38,998 nucleotides of DNA from an uncultured Gammaproteobacteria bacterium (GCA_902563055.1 CACEWE010000016.1:1-38998); one strand, 5' to 3'. Shown: positions 7,405-15,787, counted from the stretch's first letter. Numbers and translations are program-made. Notes: generated by a model not told the origin, from the sequence alone.

Positions 7405-9255
7405 GTGATAAGAAGAGCAGGATCAGCAGTCAATAGATCGGGTAAAAAAGATTTAAGAAAACTCTATGGATGCAGGCCGCACTTCGGTGCTTTGGTCCAA
7501 AATAATTTGAGTTATAGATTGGGGGCCCTAGCAATAGAATCTCCAAAAATTGCGAGGGTGAAACAGCATGATTTAGGTTTTGCTTCCCGTGTCGCTAAGC
7601 CCTTATCTGCTGTGGCATTCAATTATAAGAATTCCAGCGATATCTCATCACATGTTCAGGTGCAGGTAAGGTCTTTATCAAGCTCGACTGGATCAAAGAA
7701 GCACCCTGTTTTAGATGCGGCAGAAACGTATGGACAAGATTATTTAAGTGTTGAAATTAAAGCAAGTATATCTGATGTATATCTGGTATGTGTTCAACAT
7801 TTACTACCTTCAACGGTTACTTTGTTTGAGAAGCTTTTAAAATTAGGCTTTAAGCCAGAAAAAATCTATCTTACTGGTAAGCCATACTCTACATGTCCGG
7901 ACTCCGTAAAAAAGTTAAAAGAATTAGATATAAACGTTTACGATCCTCCTGGGCGTCAGGAGGTTGGTAAATATCTCAACTTTATGGATTCTAAGTTGTC
8001 TAACCTTTGGGGAGAAATAGTAAATAAAAAAGTTCCGCTAGATGCGCATATTGTTTGTTTAGATGAAGGTGGTCGTTTAATCCAAACCGCTCCACATAAG
8101 CGTAAGCCTTATATTTCTGGTATAGAGCAAACCAGAGGGGGTTTATACAATGGTGCACTTAAAGATGATGTTCTAATGTGTCCTGTTGTTAATTTAGCAG
8201 CATCTGAAGTTAAAAAAGAACATGAGACTCCAATTATTGCTCGAACAGTTATAGATGCCATTGAAAAACATGGGTTTAAGCAAGATGCTCAAGTAGGTGT
8301 GCTTGGTTGTGGGGTGGTGGGTCGAGCAATTATAGATTATTTCCTTAAGCAAGAAGGTTTTTCTGGTAGTATTATTGTTTATGATAAAGATAACCTTTCT
8401 AGTTTCCCTCCAAGTGTTATGGTTTTAGATAGTGCTAAAAAAGTGGTTCTAAACTCTGATGTCGTAGTTGGCGCTGTTGGTACAGATGTTCTGAAAGCAG
8501 AAAAATTTGGTCCTGAATGTGTACTAAAAAATATATCGTTTATTAGTGGCTCATCTGAAGATAAAGAGTTTAAAAGCCTTTTAAAAGCTTGCGCAAAGAG
8601 AGCGTCTACTGCTGTGCTTGAGCCAATGAGAAATCTTGTTTTTAAGGCTGGCGAAGATGATCAATTTACGATAAAATTTTGTTTTGGAGGCTTTCCTATT
8701 AATTTTTCTCTTGCTCCTGACGATTGTGACCCATATGCAATGGAGCTTACACGCGCTTTACTGTATCTTTCCGTTTGTCAGGCACTAAAGGGCTTATTTT
8801 GTGAAAATAAAGTTCACGGCTTAGTAGATTTGGATAATGTAGGTCAAGAAATAATAGAGAAAGCTTATATAGGTGCATATGGTAAGCCTGAGTCTCAAAC
8901 AAAGACTCCAGATGAAAAACAACAAGAAGAATCTGTTTCTAGTGACGCTGTTAAGTCTGCTTCTACAAACAAGTGTGAGGATGAGTTGTCGGAAGATTTC
9001 AATAGTAAGGGTCAAACAGAAAAAACAGAGTGTATCCCTGGTCCCATCGCTTTGGGGTGGAAAGAAGAATCCAGATATAGTCGTCATTTTGCTATGGTAT
9101 TGTGTTTACTTTTGCTATACCAATACTTTTATGGTAATAAGGGTGATGCAAGGGCTGAATGCAAATCTCCTTTTTTTGCTGCATCGCCGGCTAGTAAATT
9201 TTCCTTAGGAAAAAAATTACAGCTCGGAGATGATCAAGAAGCGTGCACTACGTAA
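7405..9255 (+). CDS. S-adenosylhomocysteine hydrolase-like protein with C-terminal membrane segment
   Basis: A 616-residue protein starting at GTG, with AGGGA at 7394-7398 and no in-frame ATG for about 190 codons. The centre resembles S-adenosylhomocysteine hydrolase: CLDEGGRLIQ (compare LDDGGD), ISGIEQTRGGLYN (compare GISEETTTGVHRLY), VVNLAASEVKKEHETP (compare INVNDSVTKSKFDN), and a Rossmann NAD loop GCGVVG at 301-306. The Asp and Asn that follow the substrate Lys in true hydrolases are Glu and Thr here, so the classical reaction is doubtful. Additions are a Ser-rich 110-residue N-terminus, a polar acidic linker (about 495-555), and a single hydrophobic segment (about 562-576) before the C-terminus. 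It stands alone as an operon. It may be a membrane-tethered NAD-binding protein or a secreted effector; function unknown. Confidence 0.7.
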   Translation: MIRRAGSAVNRSGKKDLRKLYGCRPHFGALVQNNLSYRLGALAIESPKIARVKQHDLGFASRVAKPLSAVAFNYKNSSDISSHVQVQVRSLSSSTGSKKHPVLDAAETYGQDYLSVEIKASISDVYLVCVQHLLPSTVTLFEKLLKLGFKPEKIYLTGKPYSTCPDSVKKLKELDINVYDPPGRQEVGKYLNFMDSKLSNLWGEIVNKKVPLDAHIVCLDEGGRLIQTAPHKRKPYISGIEQTRGGLYNGALKDDVLMCPVVNLAASEVKKEHETPIIARTVIDAIEKHGFKQDAQVGVLGCGVVGRAIIDYFLKQEGFSGSIIVYDKDNLSSFPPSVMVLDSAKKVVLNSDVVVGAVGTDVLKAEKFGPECVLKNISFISGSSEDKEFKSLLKACAKRASTAVLEPMRNLVFKAGEDDQFTIKFCFGGFPINFSLAPDDCDPYAMELTRALLYLSVCQALKGLFCENKVHGLVDLDNVGQEIIEKAYIGAYGKPESQTKTPDEKQQEESVSSDAVKSASTNKCEDELSEDFNSKGQTEKTECIPGPIALGWKEESRYSRHFAMVLCLLLLYQYFYGNKGDARAECKSPFFAASPASKFSLGKKLQLGDDQEACTT

Positions 9256-9296
9256 ATATGTTTATTTAAATTATATATTCTTTGTAATTTTTTTGA

Positions 9297-10565
9297 TTAT
9301 AATTCATTTTTAGCTTTTAATCCAATGCACCCTTTCCAAAAACGGCTTCTATAAGCAATTGTGTGCGTAGGGAATTTTTTTTGATCATTAAAAAACCTTT
9401 TGTCAGTATCAGAAATTTTGTCAGATTCGGTAATAAAGGTTGAATCATGCTGCTCTGTATGAAAATAACTAAAAAAGATATTTTGCAATTGATTGGATTC
9501 TTTGGCATCACAGAGTGTTTCAATACACGTCATGATTTGACTCATATGTTCAACAATAGTTTTGTGTTGCGCAGGCGTAGGAGATCCACCAAGCAAGCTA
9601 GGGAAAGATAAGGAGTAGTATATGGTGTCATAATATATTGTGTTTAATGGTGCTGCGTGCATAAAGGTTGGGATATATTGATCCAGGCCATAATCATGCA
9701 AGAAAATGTCTTGTAAGGTTTTTTTTGGGAAAAAGTTTTCATTTTCAATAGCTGGAATATATCCAGGGCACTGTCCTATACTCATCATCCACAAATGTTT
9801 AACAGTATCGGTTATATAGGATGATAATTTTAATCTTTTTTGGTTGAGAACATCAATAAACTGCTCCCACTTAAGGTCAATTTGGATTTTAGATAAACTA
9901 AAAGAAGCCGTTTGCCAGGCTTGCCTGAATATATGAGTATAAAATTGAGACCAAGCATAGTTGTCATTTTTTTCTGGGTTAAACCAATCACGCGTAAAAA
10001 TGAGAATGTCGCATTTCCAGGATGACTTGCATTGTTCGTTTTGGGTAATACTTTTACACAATTGCCAATGATCATTGAGCGTATTGCTGTGGTGGGATGG
10101 AATGTTTCTATAGGTCTTTTTTAATTTTTGGTATTTGAGTCTGTCTGCAATTTTTGGAAGTAAACATAAAGACCGAGATCCTGCGCTCACTGACCATGGT
10201 GCTCGCTGCGACATATTAAACATTGCATTAGTAGTCTCAAATAAACCAATTAATTCACCTTTTTCTAAGACATTTAGAGGTATAACACGATCTTGATTCG
10301 TAACAAAAACCTCTAGATTTTTTTCAAGTGAGAGAAATAGCGGGATCGAACTATAGTCAATGAGATGCGCACTGTCAGGGTTAAGGTTAAACTTACCATT
10401 ATCAACGATATAGTCTCCATAGGAAAGCGTGTGCTTCACCATTTTGAAAGACGAGTCAGGATTAATTTGATCAATGATACTTGTAAGATCTGGGTTTATG
10501 GGGTTTAGTAATTCTCTAGCGCTATCCCAGTTAAGTATTTGTGTTTTTTGATTTGAGGATGACAT
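9297..10565 (-). CDS. Unknown 422-residue protein
   Basis: I do not recognise a family. It is a mostly soluble, aromatic-rich protein with no signal peptide. The first 150 residues have a beta-rich flavour (HTLSYGDYIVDNGKF, then VIPLNVLEKGELIGLF), which faintly recalls a cupin or cyclic-nucleotide-binding barrel, but no key residues can be assigned. The middle holds Trp-rich helical segments and the end is polar with a basic C-terminus. ATG at 10565 lacks a clear Shine-Dalgarno site. A promoter with an 8-bp inverted repeat around its -10 lies just upstream. It is convergent with the SAHH-like gene and ends 41 bases from it. Confidence 0.7.
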   Translation of the reverse strand: MSSSNQKTQILNWDSARELLNPINPDLTSIIDQINPDSSFKMVKHTLSYGDYIVDNGKFNLNPDSAHLIDYSSIPLFLSLEKNLEVFVTNQDRVIPLNVLEKGELIGLFETTNAMFNMSQRAPWSVSAGSRSLCLLPKIADRLKYQKLKKTYRNIPSHHSNTLNDHWQLCKSITQNEQCKSSWKCDILIFTRDWFNPEKNDNYAWSQFYTHIFRQAWQTASFSLSKIQIDLKWEQFIDVLNQKRLKLSSYITDTVKHLWMMSIGQCPGYIPAIENENFFPKKTLQDIFLHDYGLDQYIPTFMHAAPLNTIYYDTIYYSLSFPSLLGGSPTPAQHKTIVEHMSQIMTCIETLCDAKESNQLQNIFFSYFHTEQHDSTFITESDKISDTDKRFFNDQKKFPTHTIAYRSRFWKGCIGLKAKNEL

Positions 10566-10577
10566 ATAGTAGACGGG

Positions 10578-10626
10578 AGTAGCATAAATATGTGTTACTA
10601 TATTATTATCTGATGCTACTGTCTAA
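10578..10626 (-). promoter_or_regulatory. Promoter with flanking inverted repeat, 422-residue orphan
   Basis: On the minus strand, TTAGAC (10621-10626) and TATAGT (10597-10602) are 18 bp apart. A perfect 8-bp inverted repeat, AGTAGCAT at 10578-10585 and ATGCTACT at 10613-10620, brackets the -10 element. This is an operator-like layout similar to that of the HTH gene at 1728-2024, though the half-site sequence differs. Confidence 0.45.
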
Positions 10627-10682
10627 TCATTTTTATAATTATGCCAGAGGGGGTTTTTATTCAACTTCATTAATAGAAAAAA

Positions 10683-10866
10683 TGGTGCTCGGACACATTT
10701 TTGAATTATCAAACCTCGAATAAAAAAATGGTGCTCGGTCACATTTTTGGATTCTCGTTCCTTAAGTTATAAAATGGTGCTCGGTCACAGTTTTGAATTA
10801 TCAAACCTCGAATAAAAAAATGGTGCTCGGTCACATTTTTGAATTATCAAACCTCGAATAAAAAAA
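10683..10866 (-). repeat. Four 46-bp tandem repeats in register with the tRNA-Leu 3' end
   Basis: The motif TGGTGCTCGG recurs at 10683, 10729, 10775 and 10821, and its tRNA counterpart TGGTGCCCGG starts at 10867: five starts exactly 46 bp apart. Read on the minus strand, each unit ends CCGAGCACCA, like a tRNA acceptor end with CCA, followed by a T run of about four to seven. Units 1, 3 and 4 are nearly identical over the whole 46 bp. Unit 2 keeps the ends and the length but has a diverged middle (10746-10770). The array is directly downstream of tRNA-Leu and would be transcribed with it. It has no spacers, so it is not CRISPR. The layout recalls the tyrT repeats of E. coli, which also carry copies of a tRNA 3' end. 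Confidence 0.85.
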
Positions 10867-10953
10867 TGGTGCCCGGGGCCGGACTCGAACCGGCACGAGG
10901 TTGCCCTCGAGGGATTTTAAGTCCCTTGCGTCTACCAATTTCGCCACCCGGGC
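10867..10953 (-). tRNA. tRNA-Leu (anticodon UAA)
   Basis: An 87-base class II tRNA. The acceptor GCCCGGG pairs with CCCGGGC, the discriminator is A, and CCA is encoded. The anticodon loop CTTAAAA gives UAA, reading UUA and UUG. The long variable arm (CGAGGGCAACCTCG) is typical of tRNA-Leu, and the T loop GTTCGAGTC is present. It lies 7 bases after tRNA-Cys and is probably transcribed with it. Confidence 0.97.
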
Positions 10954-10960
10954 TTCGGGA

Positions 10961-11034
10961 TGGAGGCTGAGAGCGGAATCGAACCGCTGTACAAGGCTTT
11001 GCAGGCCTCTGCATAACCACTCTGCCACCCAGCC
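10961..11034 (-). tRNA. tRNA-Cys (anticodon GCA)
   Basis: A 74-base tRNA with encoded CCA. The acceptor GGCTGGG pairs with CTCAGCC (one G-T pair), the discriminator is T as expected for tRNA-Cys, and the anticodon loop CTGCAAA gives GCA. It is first in a Cys-Leu tRNA unit downstream of pgsA, as in many gammaproteobacteria. Confidence 0.97.
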
Positions 11035-11075
11035 ATGTGTGGTCTTAATAAGCGAAACCATATTGGTAAGTGGCC

Positions 11076-11103
11076 ATTGTATAGCCCAGCAGAAAATTGT
11101 CAA
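11076..11103 (-). promoter_or_regulatory. Promoter of the tRNA-Cys/tRNA-Leu unit
   Basis: On the minus strand, a consensus TTGACA (11098-11103) and TACAAT (11076-11081) have a 16-bp spacer, about 40 bases before tRNA-Cys. It allows transcription of the tRNAs independent of pgsA. Confidence 0.75.
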
Positions 11104-11147
11104 TAGTTTTTTATGCGCATTGATTCTAATTTTGCAAAAAATTGCCT

Positions 11148-11714
11148 TTATGGGCTTTCTATGGTTTCAAGGGCACGATAGGCAACATGTAAATAATTAA
11201 ACATTGAATACAGTGTTAATAACACCGCAAAATATAACATACCAAAACCAATATTATAAACCAAGGTATGTTTAAGCGGATGGGTGAGTAAAATGATAAT
11301 AGCCACTAACTGAAAACAGGTTTTTAATTTTCCAATCATAGAAACCTTGGTGGTGGCATGCTTACCTAGCTCCGCCATCCATTCTCTTAAGGCCGAAATA
11401 ATAATCTCACGGCAAACAATCACTACCCCAGCAATAGCCATCCACGGCGAAGGATAATACGAAACCAAAAGCACTAAAGCCGTTGCAACAATGAGTTTAT
11501 CGGCAACGGGGTCCAAAAATGCCCCAAAGGCAGTGGTTTGCTTTAAATAGCGTGCTAAAAAACCATCTAGATAGTCTGTCACTGCAGCTAGAGCAAATAA
11601 GCCACAGCTAATCCATTTGGTACTTTCAAAAGGAAGAAAAAAACATACCACAAATACTGGCAAAATAAAAATTCGCATCCATGTAAGTGTTGTTGGGTAA
11701 TTAAAAAATTTCAT
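11148..11714 (-). CDS. pgsA: CDP-diacylglycerol-glycerol-3-phosphate 3-phosphatidyltransferase
   Basis: A 188-residue inner-membrane enzyme making phosphatidylglycerophosphate, the precursor of phosphatidylglycerol and cardiolipin. The CDP-alcohol phosphotransferase motif is complete: D47, D50-G51, A54-R55, G64, D68 and D72 (TDYLDGFLAR, then GAFLDPVADK). About five hydrophobic helices and the usual length support a functional enzyme. It starts one base after the uvrC stop, so the two are co-transcribed, and tRNA-Cys follows. This order is conserved in gammaproteobacteria. Confidence 0.97.
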   Translation of the reverse strand: MKFFNYPTTLTWMRIFILPVFVVCFFLPFESTKWISCGLFALAAVTDYLDGFLARYLKQTTAFGAFLDPVADKLIVATALVLLVSYYPSPWMAIAGVVIVCREIIISALREWMAELGKHATTKVSMIGKLKTCFQLVAIIILLTHPLKHTLVYNIGFGMLYFAVLLTLYSMFNYLHVAYRALETIESP

Positions 11715-11715
11715 A

Positions 11716-13551
11716 TTAGGTGTGATTATTTGTTTCGTTATTATTTAACACGGAATGGATGCTTTTTGCAAGAGGTATACTCATTCCAGGAACCGCTGCA
11801 ATTTGATCGATACTGGCATTTTTGAGTGATTTTAAGTCTCCAAAATAATCAATGAGCGTTTGGCGTTTTTTCTCACCTATACCTTTGATGGTTGTAAGCG
11901 TTGCACGAATGCCCATGCGCATTTTGCTTTTTCTATGCATGGTAATGGCTGCTTTATGGGCACTATCGCGAATATGTAGCAATAGCAAAAATCCAGGATG
12001 ATCTTTGGGCCAGTCAAGCGCTACAATAGGACTGCCTTGCCAAATAGTCTCTAGGCCAGCCTTTCTTCCTTCACCTTTAGAGATGCTAATAATGTCACCT
12101 TTAAAGTCTAAATTTTTTAAAGATTTTTGTGCTTGGTGCAACTGTCCTTTACCACCATCTATAATCAAAAGATCAACCCTGGGGTGTTCCTTGTTGCTAA
12201 AGTAATGGCTTAATACAAAATCAATCGCACCATAATCATCTCCAGGCGTATGATCTTTGATCACATATTTACGATAGGCCTTAGTTTCACTGCCAGATCC
12301 TGTAAATAACACCACCGAACCATACGTCGCTTGGCCATGTTGATGAGAAATATCTACGCAGGCAATACGCTGGTAATTTTTATCGCCCATATAGGCATTA
12401 AGCGCACAAAAACGTTTTTGGTAGGTTTGCTGAGATTGTAAATGACTTAAAAGCGTAGTTTTGGCATTTTGAAATGCAAAATCTAACCATTTTTTTTCTA
12501 TTTTTGCATTGTGTCGCTCAAACTTAATCGTATGATTGGCTTTAGCGCAAATCGCTTCTTGTAAAACAGTATCAACTTCTTGCTCATGGTTGCTTATAAC
12601 AGCTTTGGGATAGTCAAAAGATTGTTGCGGCGCCAAATAATATTGCTGATAAAAATCCATTAAAATAGTATGGGCATCTTGGTCAAGCGGGGTTTGACTA
12701 AAATGTACTTTATGACCAACCATGCGCCCATTTCTAATCCATAAGTGGGCAATGGCAATGTGTTCTTGCGCGGTATAGAGACCGATAAGATCAACACAGA
12801 CGCTGGTATTGCTTGTGACTATTTGCTGTTGCTGTAAGGTATGTAGTGCACGAAGTTGATCGCGTACGACTGCCGCTTGCTCAAAGTGCTCTTGCTCTGC
12901 TAGATCATGCATTTTTTCTTGTAGCTGGTGATTTAGGCTATAATCTTTGCCTTTTAACAATGCCACCATTTGGTCAATACCTTTTCTGTAAGCCTCTTGG
13001 TCAATATATTTTACACAGGGCGCACTACAGCGCTTGATTTGATATTGTAAGCAAGGTCTGGTGCGGGATTGAAAGGAAGTGTTGGTACAGTCGCGCAGCA
13101 AAAAAATGCGCTGTAATAAATCTAAAGTAGTAGCAACAGACTTTTTAGATGGGTAGGGTCCAAAATACAGTCCCTTTTTTTTTGGCGTGCCGCGATAAAT
13201 ACTCAGGCGCGGAAAAGGATCTTGTGTTGATAAATATAAGTAAGGATAACTTTTGTCATCCTTGAAGATAATATTATAGTGTGGCTGGTGTTGCTTGATA
13301 AGCTGATTTTCAAGCAAAAGCGCCTGGGTTTCTGTTTCGGTATAGGTGACTTCAAAGCGCGCAATATGTCTAACAAGCGCTTGAGTCTTGCGGTCTTGAT
13401 GCTTGGTTTTAAAATAGCTGCGCACCCGGTCATACAGAGATATTGCTTTGCCAACATAAATAACCTCATGTGAGGTATCAAGCATTTGATACACGCCAGG
13501 GGATTTTTTAAGTTGATCAAGCGCTGCTTGAATATCAGCTGGCGTGTCCAT
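11716..13551 (-). CDS. uvrC: Excinuclease ABC subunit C
   Basis: A 611-residue nucleotide-excision-repair endonuclease that makes both cuts around a lesion with UvrAB. The N-terminal GIY-YIG domain is seen (GVYQML and IYVGKAISLYDRV), then a Cys cluster (RDCTNT, RPCLQYQIKRCSAPC), the UVR motif that binds UvrB (LAEQEHFEQAAVVRDQLRAL), the RNase-H-like 5' nuclease domain (ACVDISHQHG, LLIIDGGKGQL) and a C-terminal helix-hairpin-helix (IKGIGEKKRQTLI, AAVPGMSIPLAKSI). It begins 12 bases after the response-regulator stop with no strong ribosome site, so translation may be coupled to the gene before it. Confidence 0.98.
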   Translation of the reverse strand: MDTPADIQAALDQLKKSPGVYQMLDTSHEVIYVGKAISLYDRVRSYFKTKHQDRKTQALVRHIARFEVTYTETETQALLLENQLIKQHQPHYNIIFKDDKSYPYLYLSTQDPFPRLSIYRGTPKKKGLYFGPYPSKKSVATTLDLLQRIFLLRDCTNTSFQSRTRPCLQYQIKRCSAPCVKYIDQEAYRKGIDQMVALLKGKDYSLNHQLQEKMHDLAEQEHFEQAAVVRDQLRALHTLQQQQIVTSNTSVCVDLIGLYTAQEHIAIAHLWIRNGRMVGHKVHFSQTPLDQDAHTILMDFYQQYYLAPQQSFDYPKAVISNHEQEVDTVLQEAICAKANHTIKFERHNAKIEKKWLDFAFQNAKTTLLSHLQSQQTYQKRFCALNAYMGDKNYQRIACVDISHQHGQATYGSVVLFTGSGSETKAYRKYVIKDHTPGDDYGAIDFVLSHYFSNKEHPRVDLLIIDGGKGQLHQAQKSLKNLDFKGDIISISKGEGRKAGLETIWQGSPIVALDWPKDHPGFLLLLHIRDSAHKAAITMHRKSKMRMGIRATLTTIKGIGEKKRQTLIDYFGDLKSLKNASIDQIAAVPGMSIPLAKSIHSVLNNNETNNHT

Positions 13552-13562
13552 AGCGTAGCGAT

Positions 13563-14204
13563 TTAATTGTCAGTATCAATAAGCTCATGACGAATAGCAA
13601 GATGCGTCAATTCAACGTCAGTATCAACCCCAAGCTTTTCAAATAATCGATAGCGATAGGAGTTAACGGTTTTGGAGCTAATGCACAGTTGATCGGCAAT
13701 TTCTTGGACCTTTTGACCGCTGGTGATCATAATGAGCACTTGCATTTCACGCTCTGAGAGATTATCAAACGGGGTTTCGGTTTCTTTGTTCAAATGTTTA
13801 AGAGCTAATTGCTGCGCTACTTCTGGACTGATGTAACGTTTGCCTGTGGCTACAGCACGAATAGCTTGCACCATTTCGTCAATGTTCGCACCTTTGGTAA
13901 TGTACCCTAAGGCTCCGGCTTGAAGAATGCGCGAGGGATAAGGCTCTTCGCCATAGATGGTAACAGCAAGAATTTTGCAGTCTGGGTAGCGGTGTTTAAT
14001 CCTTTCAGTGGCAACTAAACCGCCAATACCTGGCATTTTAACATCCATTAATATAACATTAGGCTTTAAGGATCCGGCTAGTGTTATAGCATCTTCGCCG
14101 TTATTGGCCTCGCCTATGACTTCAATGTTTGGAATATTTTCTAGTAGGCTTTTAAAGCCGACGCGAACTAAATCATGATCATCTACCAGTAAAACACGAA
14201 TCAT
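13563..14204 (-). CDS. letA: LetA/GacA/UvrY-type response regulator
   Basis: A 213-residue NarL/FixJ-family regulator. The receiver domain has the acidic pair D8-D9, phospho-acceptor D54 (NVILMDVKMPG) and Lys in GYITKGA. The C-terminal LuxR-type helix-turn-helix runs from LSEREMQVLIMI to KTVNSYRYRLFEKLG. Position directly before uvrC and similarity to GacA/UvrY identify it. In Legionella the orthologue LetA, with its sensor kinase LetS, drives small RNAs that relieve CsrA repression and switch on transmission traits. The sensor kinase is not in this window. The start has a near-perfect AGGAGG 7 bases upstream. The symbol follows Legionella usage; gacA or uvrY would be equally correct. Confidence 0.92.
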   Translation of the reverse strand: MIRVLLVDDHDLVRVGFKSLLENIPNIEVIGEANNGEDAITLAGSLKPNVILMDVKMPGIGGLVATERIKHRYPDCKILAVTIYGEEPYPSRILQAGALGYITKGANIDEMVQAIRAVATGKRYISPEVAQQLALKHLNKETETPFDNLSEREMQVLIMITSGQKVQEIADQLCISSKTVNSYRYRLFEKLGVDTDVELTHLAIRHELIDTDN

Positions 14205-14317
14205 GTTTGCTCCTCCTTAGTTGTATACTCCAAGCTATACTACACCAATCCCTTTAAAACACAAGTAAAGAATTTTTGCTTTGCTATAACCCAGATGCCA
14301 AAAGTCATCCCTTGCGA

Positions 14318-14323
14318 TATAAT
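14318..14323 (+). promoter_or_regulatory. -10 element upstream of hldE
   Basis: A perfect TATAAT at 14318-14323, 32 bases before the chosen ATG. The best -35 (TGCCAA, 14296-14301) is weak. Confidence 0.45.
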
Positions 14324-14355
14324 GGCGCTTATTATCCGTGTTTGCTGGATTTTTT

Positions 14356-15786
14356 ATGTCAAGCCTTTCGCTCCCAGATTTTTCTAAAGCCAAAATTTTA
14401 GTCTTTGGCGATGTGATGCTCGATGGCTATTGGCATGGTGATAGCAACAGAGTTTCCCCAGAAGCACCGGTGCCGGTAGTAAAAGTGGATCAGATGCAAG
14501 ATTTTCTTGGTGGTGCAGCAAATGTAGCGGCTAATTGTGCCTCGCTTGGAGTGCAAACGCATTTACTTGGCGTTATTGGCCAAGATCAAAGTGCCAAGAA
14601 GCTCAAATCCCTGCTAGATGACCACAATATTCAACATACACTTTTAGAAAGCGATACCCATCCAACGATTCGTAAAATTCGTGTGATTGCGCAACAGCAA
14701 CAACTATTACGCATGGATTTTGAAAAAAACTTTGAGGCAGCATTTGTTCAAGTACTCAAAAAAGAATTTGAAAAATGTGTCCAATCTGTTGATATGGTCA
14801 TTATTTCAGATTATGCCAAAGGGACTTTAGGAGACATTCATGCCTTTATTGCGCTTGCTAAAAAGTATGGCAAAAAAGTACTGGTAGATCCTAAGTCTAA
14901 GGATTATCGTCATTATCAAGGCGCAGATTTGATCACGCCTAATCGCCATGAGTTTGAGTTGGCTTTTGGTGCATCAGAGGATTTCGTTAGCATAAATAAT
15001 AAAGCGCAAGATGCGATGGCGCAATTTAATATTGATCATATCCTTATTACCTTAGGTGCCGATGGCATGCTTTTAACGACAAAGCAAAAAGATGCTGTTC
15101 ATGTGCCTACTAAACCATTATCCGTTTTTGATGTAACCGGTGCCGGTGATACCGTAGTTGGGGTATTGGCTGCAAGTTATGCTGCAGGTTTGCCTTTATC
15201 ACAATCTATTGAAGTAGCCAATATGGCAGCGTCGATTGTGGTGGGCTATTTTGGGGCAGTGAGCGTGACGGTACCCCAGCTACAAAAAGTCTTACAGCGT
15301 GATAATTTTGAACTTGGTGTGCTCTCAAAAGACCAACTTCTTGAAGCCGTAGCGATAGCTCGTTCTAAAGGAGAGAAAATTGTCATGACCAACGGCTGTT
15401 TTGATATTATTCATTCTGGCCATGCCAAGTACCTGCAAGAAGCGCGCCATTTGGGCGATCGCTTGATTGTGGCTATTAATGCCGATGCCTCAATTCAAAA
15501 ACTTAAAGGTCCTACTCGGCCAATCAATAAGCTTGAAGATCGCTTGGCGGTTATGGCAGCTATGCGCCCGGTAACCTGGGTAGTGGCTTTTGAGGAAGAG
15601 ACGCCAAAAGCCTTACTTAAGGCTATCAAGCCAGATGTTTTAGTTAAAGGTGGCGATTACCAAGCGGATGAAGTAGTTGGCCATGAAATTGTCACCGAAT
15701 ACGGCGGCGAGGTAAAAGTTTTATCCTTAATGCCTGGTCGATCCACCACGCAAACTATTTCGCGCATTATGAAGCAAGAATCTTAA
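14356..15786 (+). CDS. hldE: Bifunctional heptose-7-phosphate kinase / heptose-1-phosphate adenylyltransferase
   Basis: A 476-residue two-domain enzyme of the ADP-heptose pathway for the LPS inner core. The N-terminal PfkB-type kinase domain covers about 1-320 (LVFGDVMLDGYWHG, RVSPEAPVPVVKV, LGGAANVA, and the catalytic motif VFDVTGAGDTVVG). The C-terminal nucleotidyltransferase covers about 340-476 (VMTNGCFDIIHSGHAKYL, KGGDYQ, PGRSTTQTI). I place the start at ATG 14356, with TGGA upstream, because MSSLSLPDFSKAK aligns with the E. coli N-terminus. An in-frame GTG at 14338 is the alternative. Presence of hldE implies a heptose-containing LPS. The gene is followed by a terminator and seems monocistronic. 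Confidence 0.97.
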   Translation: MSSLSLPDFSKAKILVFGDVMLDGYWHGDSNRVSPEAPVPVVKVDQMQDFLGGAANVAANCASLGVQTHLLGVIGQDQSAKKLKSLLDDHNIQHTLLESDTHPTIRKIRVIAQQQQLLRMDFEKNFEAAFVQVLKKEFEKCVQSVDMVIISDYAKGTLGDIHAFIALAKKYGKKVLVDPKSKDYRHYQGADLITPNRHEFELAFGASEDFVSINNKAQDAMAQFNIDHILITLGADGMLLTTKQKDAVHVPTKPLSVFDVTGAGDTVVGVLAASYAAGLPLSQSIEVANMAASIVVGYFGAVSVTVPQLQKVLQRDNFELGVLSKDQLLEAVAIARSKGEKIVMTNGCFDIIHSGHAKYLQEARHLGDRLIVAINADASIQKLKGPTRPINKLEDRLAVMAAMRPVTWVVAFEEETPKALLKAIKPDVLVKGGDYQADEVVGHEIVTEYGGEVKVLSLMPGRSTTQTISRIMKQES

Positions 15787-15787
15787 C

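Noticed and set aside
8821..9208. Overlapping frames near the end of the SAHH-like gene
   Set aside because: Both are in other frames over its linker and tail, with no own signals; the main frame is continuous.
10683..10866. CRISPR array
   Set aside because: The 46-bp units are directly contiguous with no unique spacers, and they share their ends with the tRNA-Leu 3' end.
10831..11200. Protein-coding frames across the tRNA region on both strands
   Set aside because: They run through tRNA-Leu and tRNA-Cys and show no ribosome sites or family signal.
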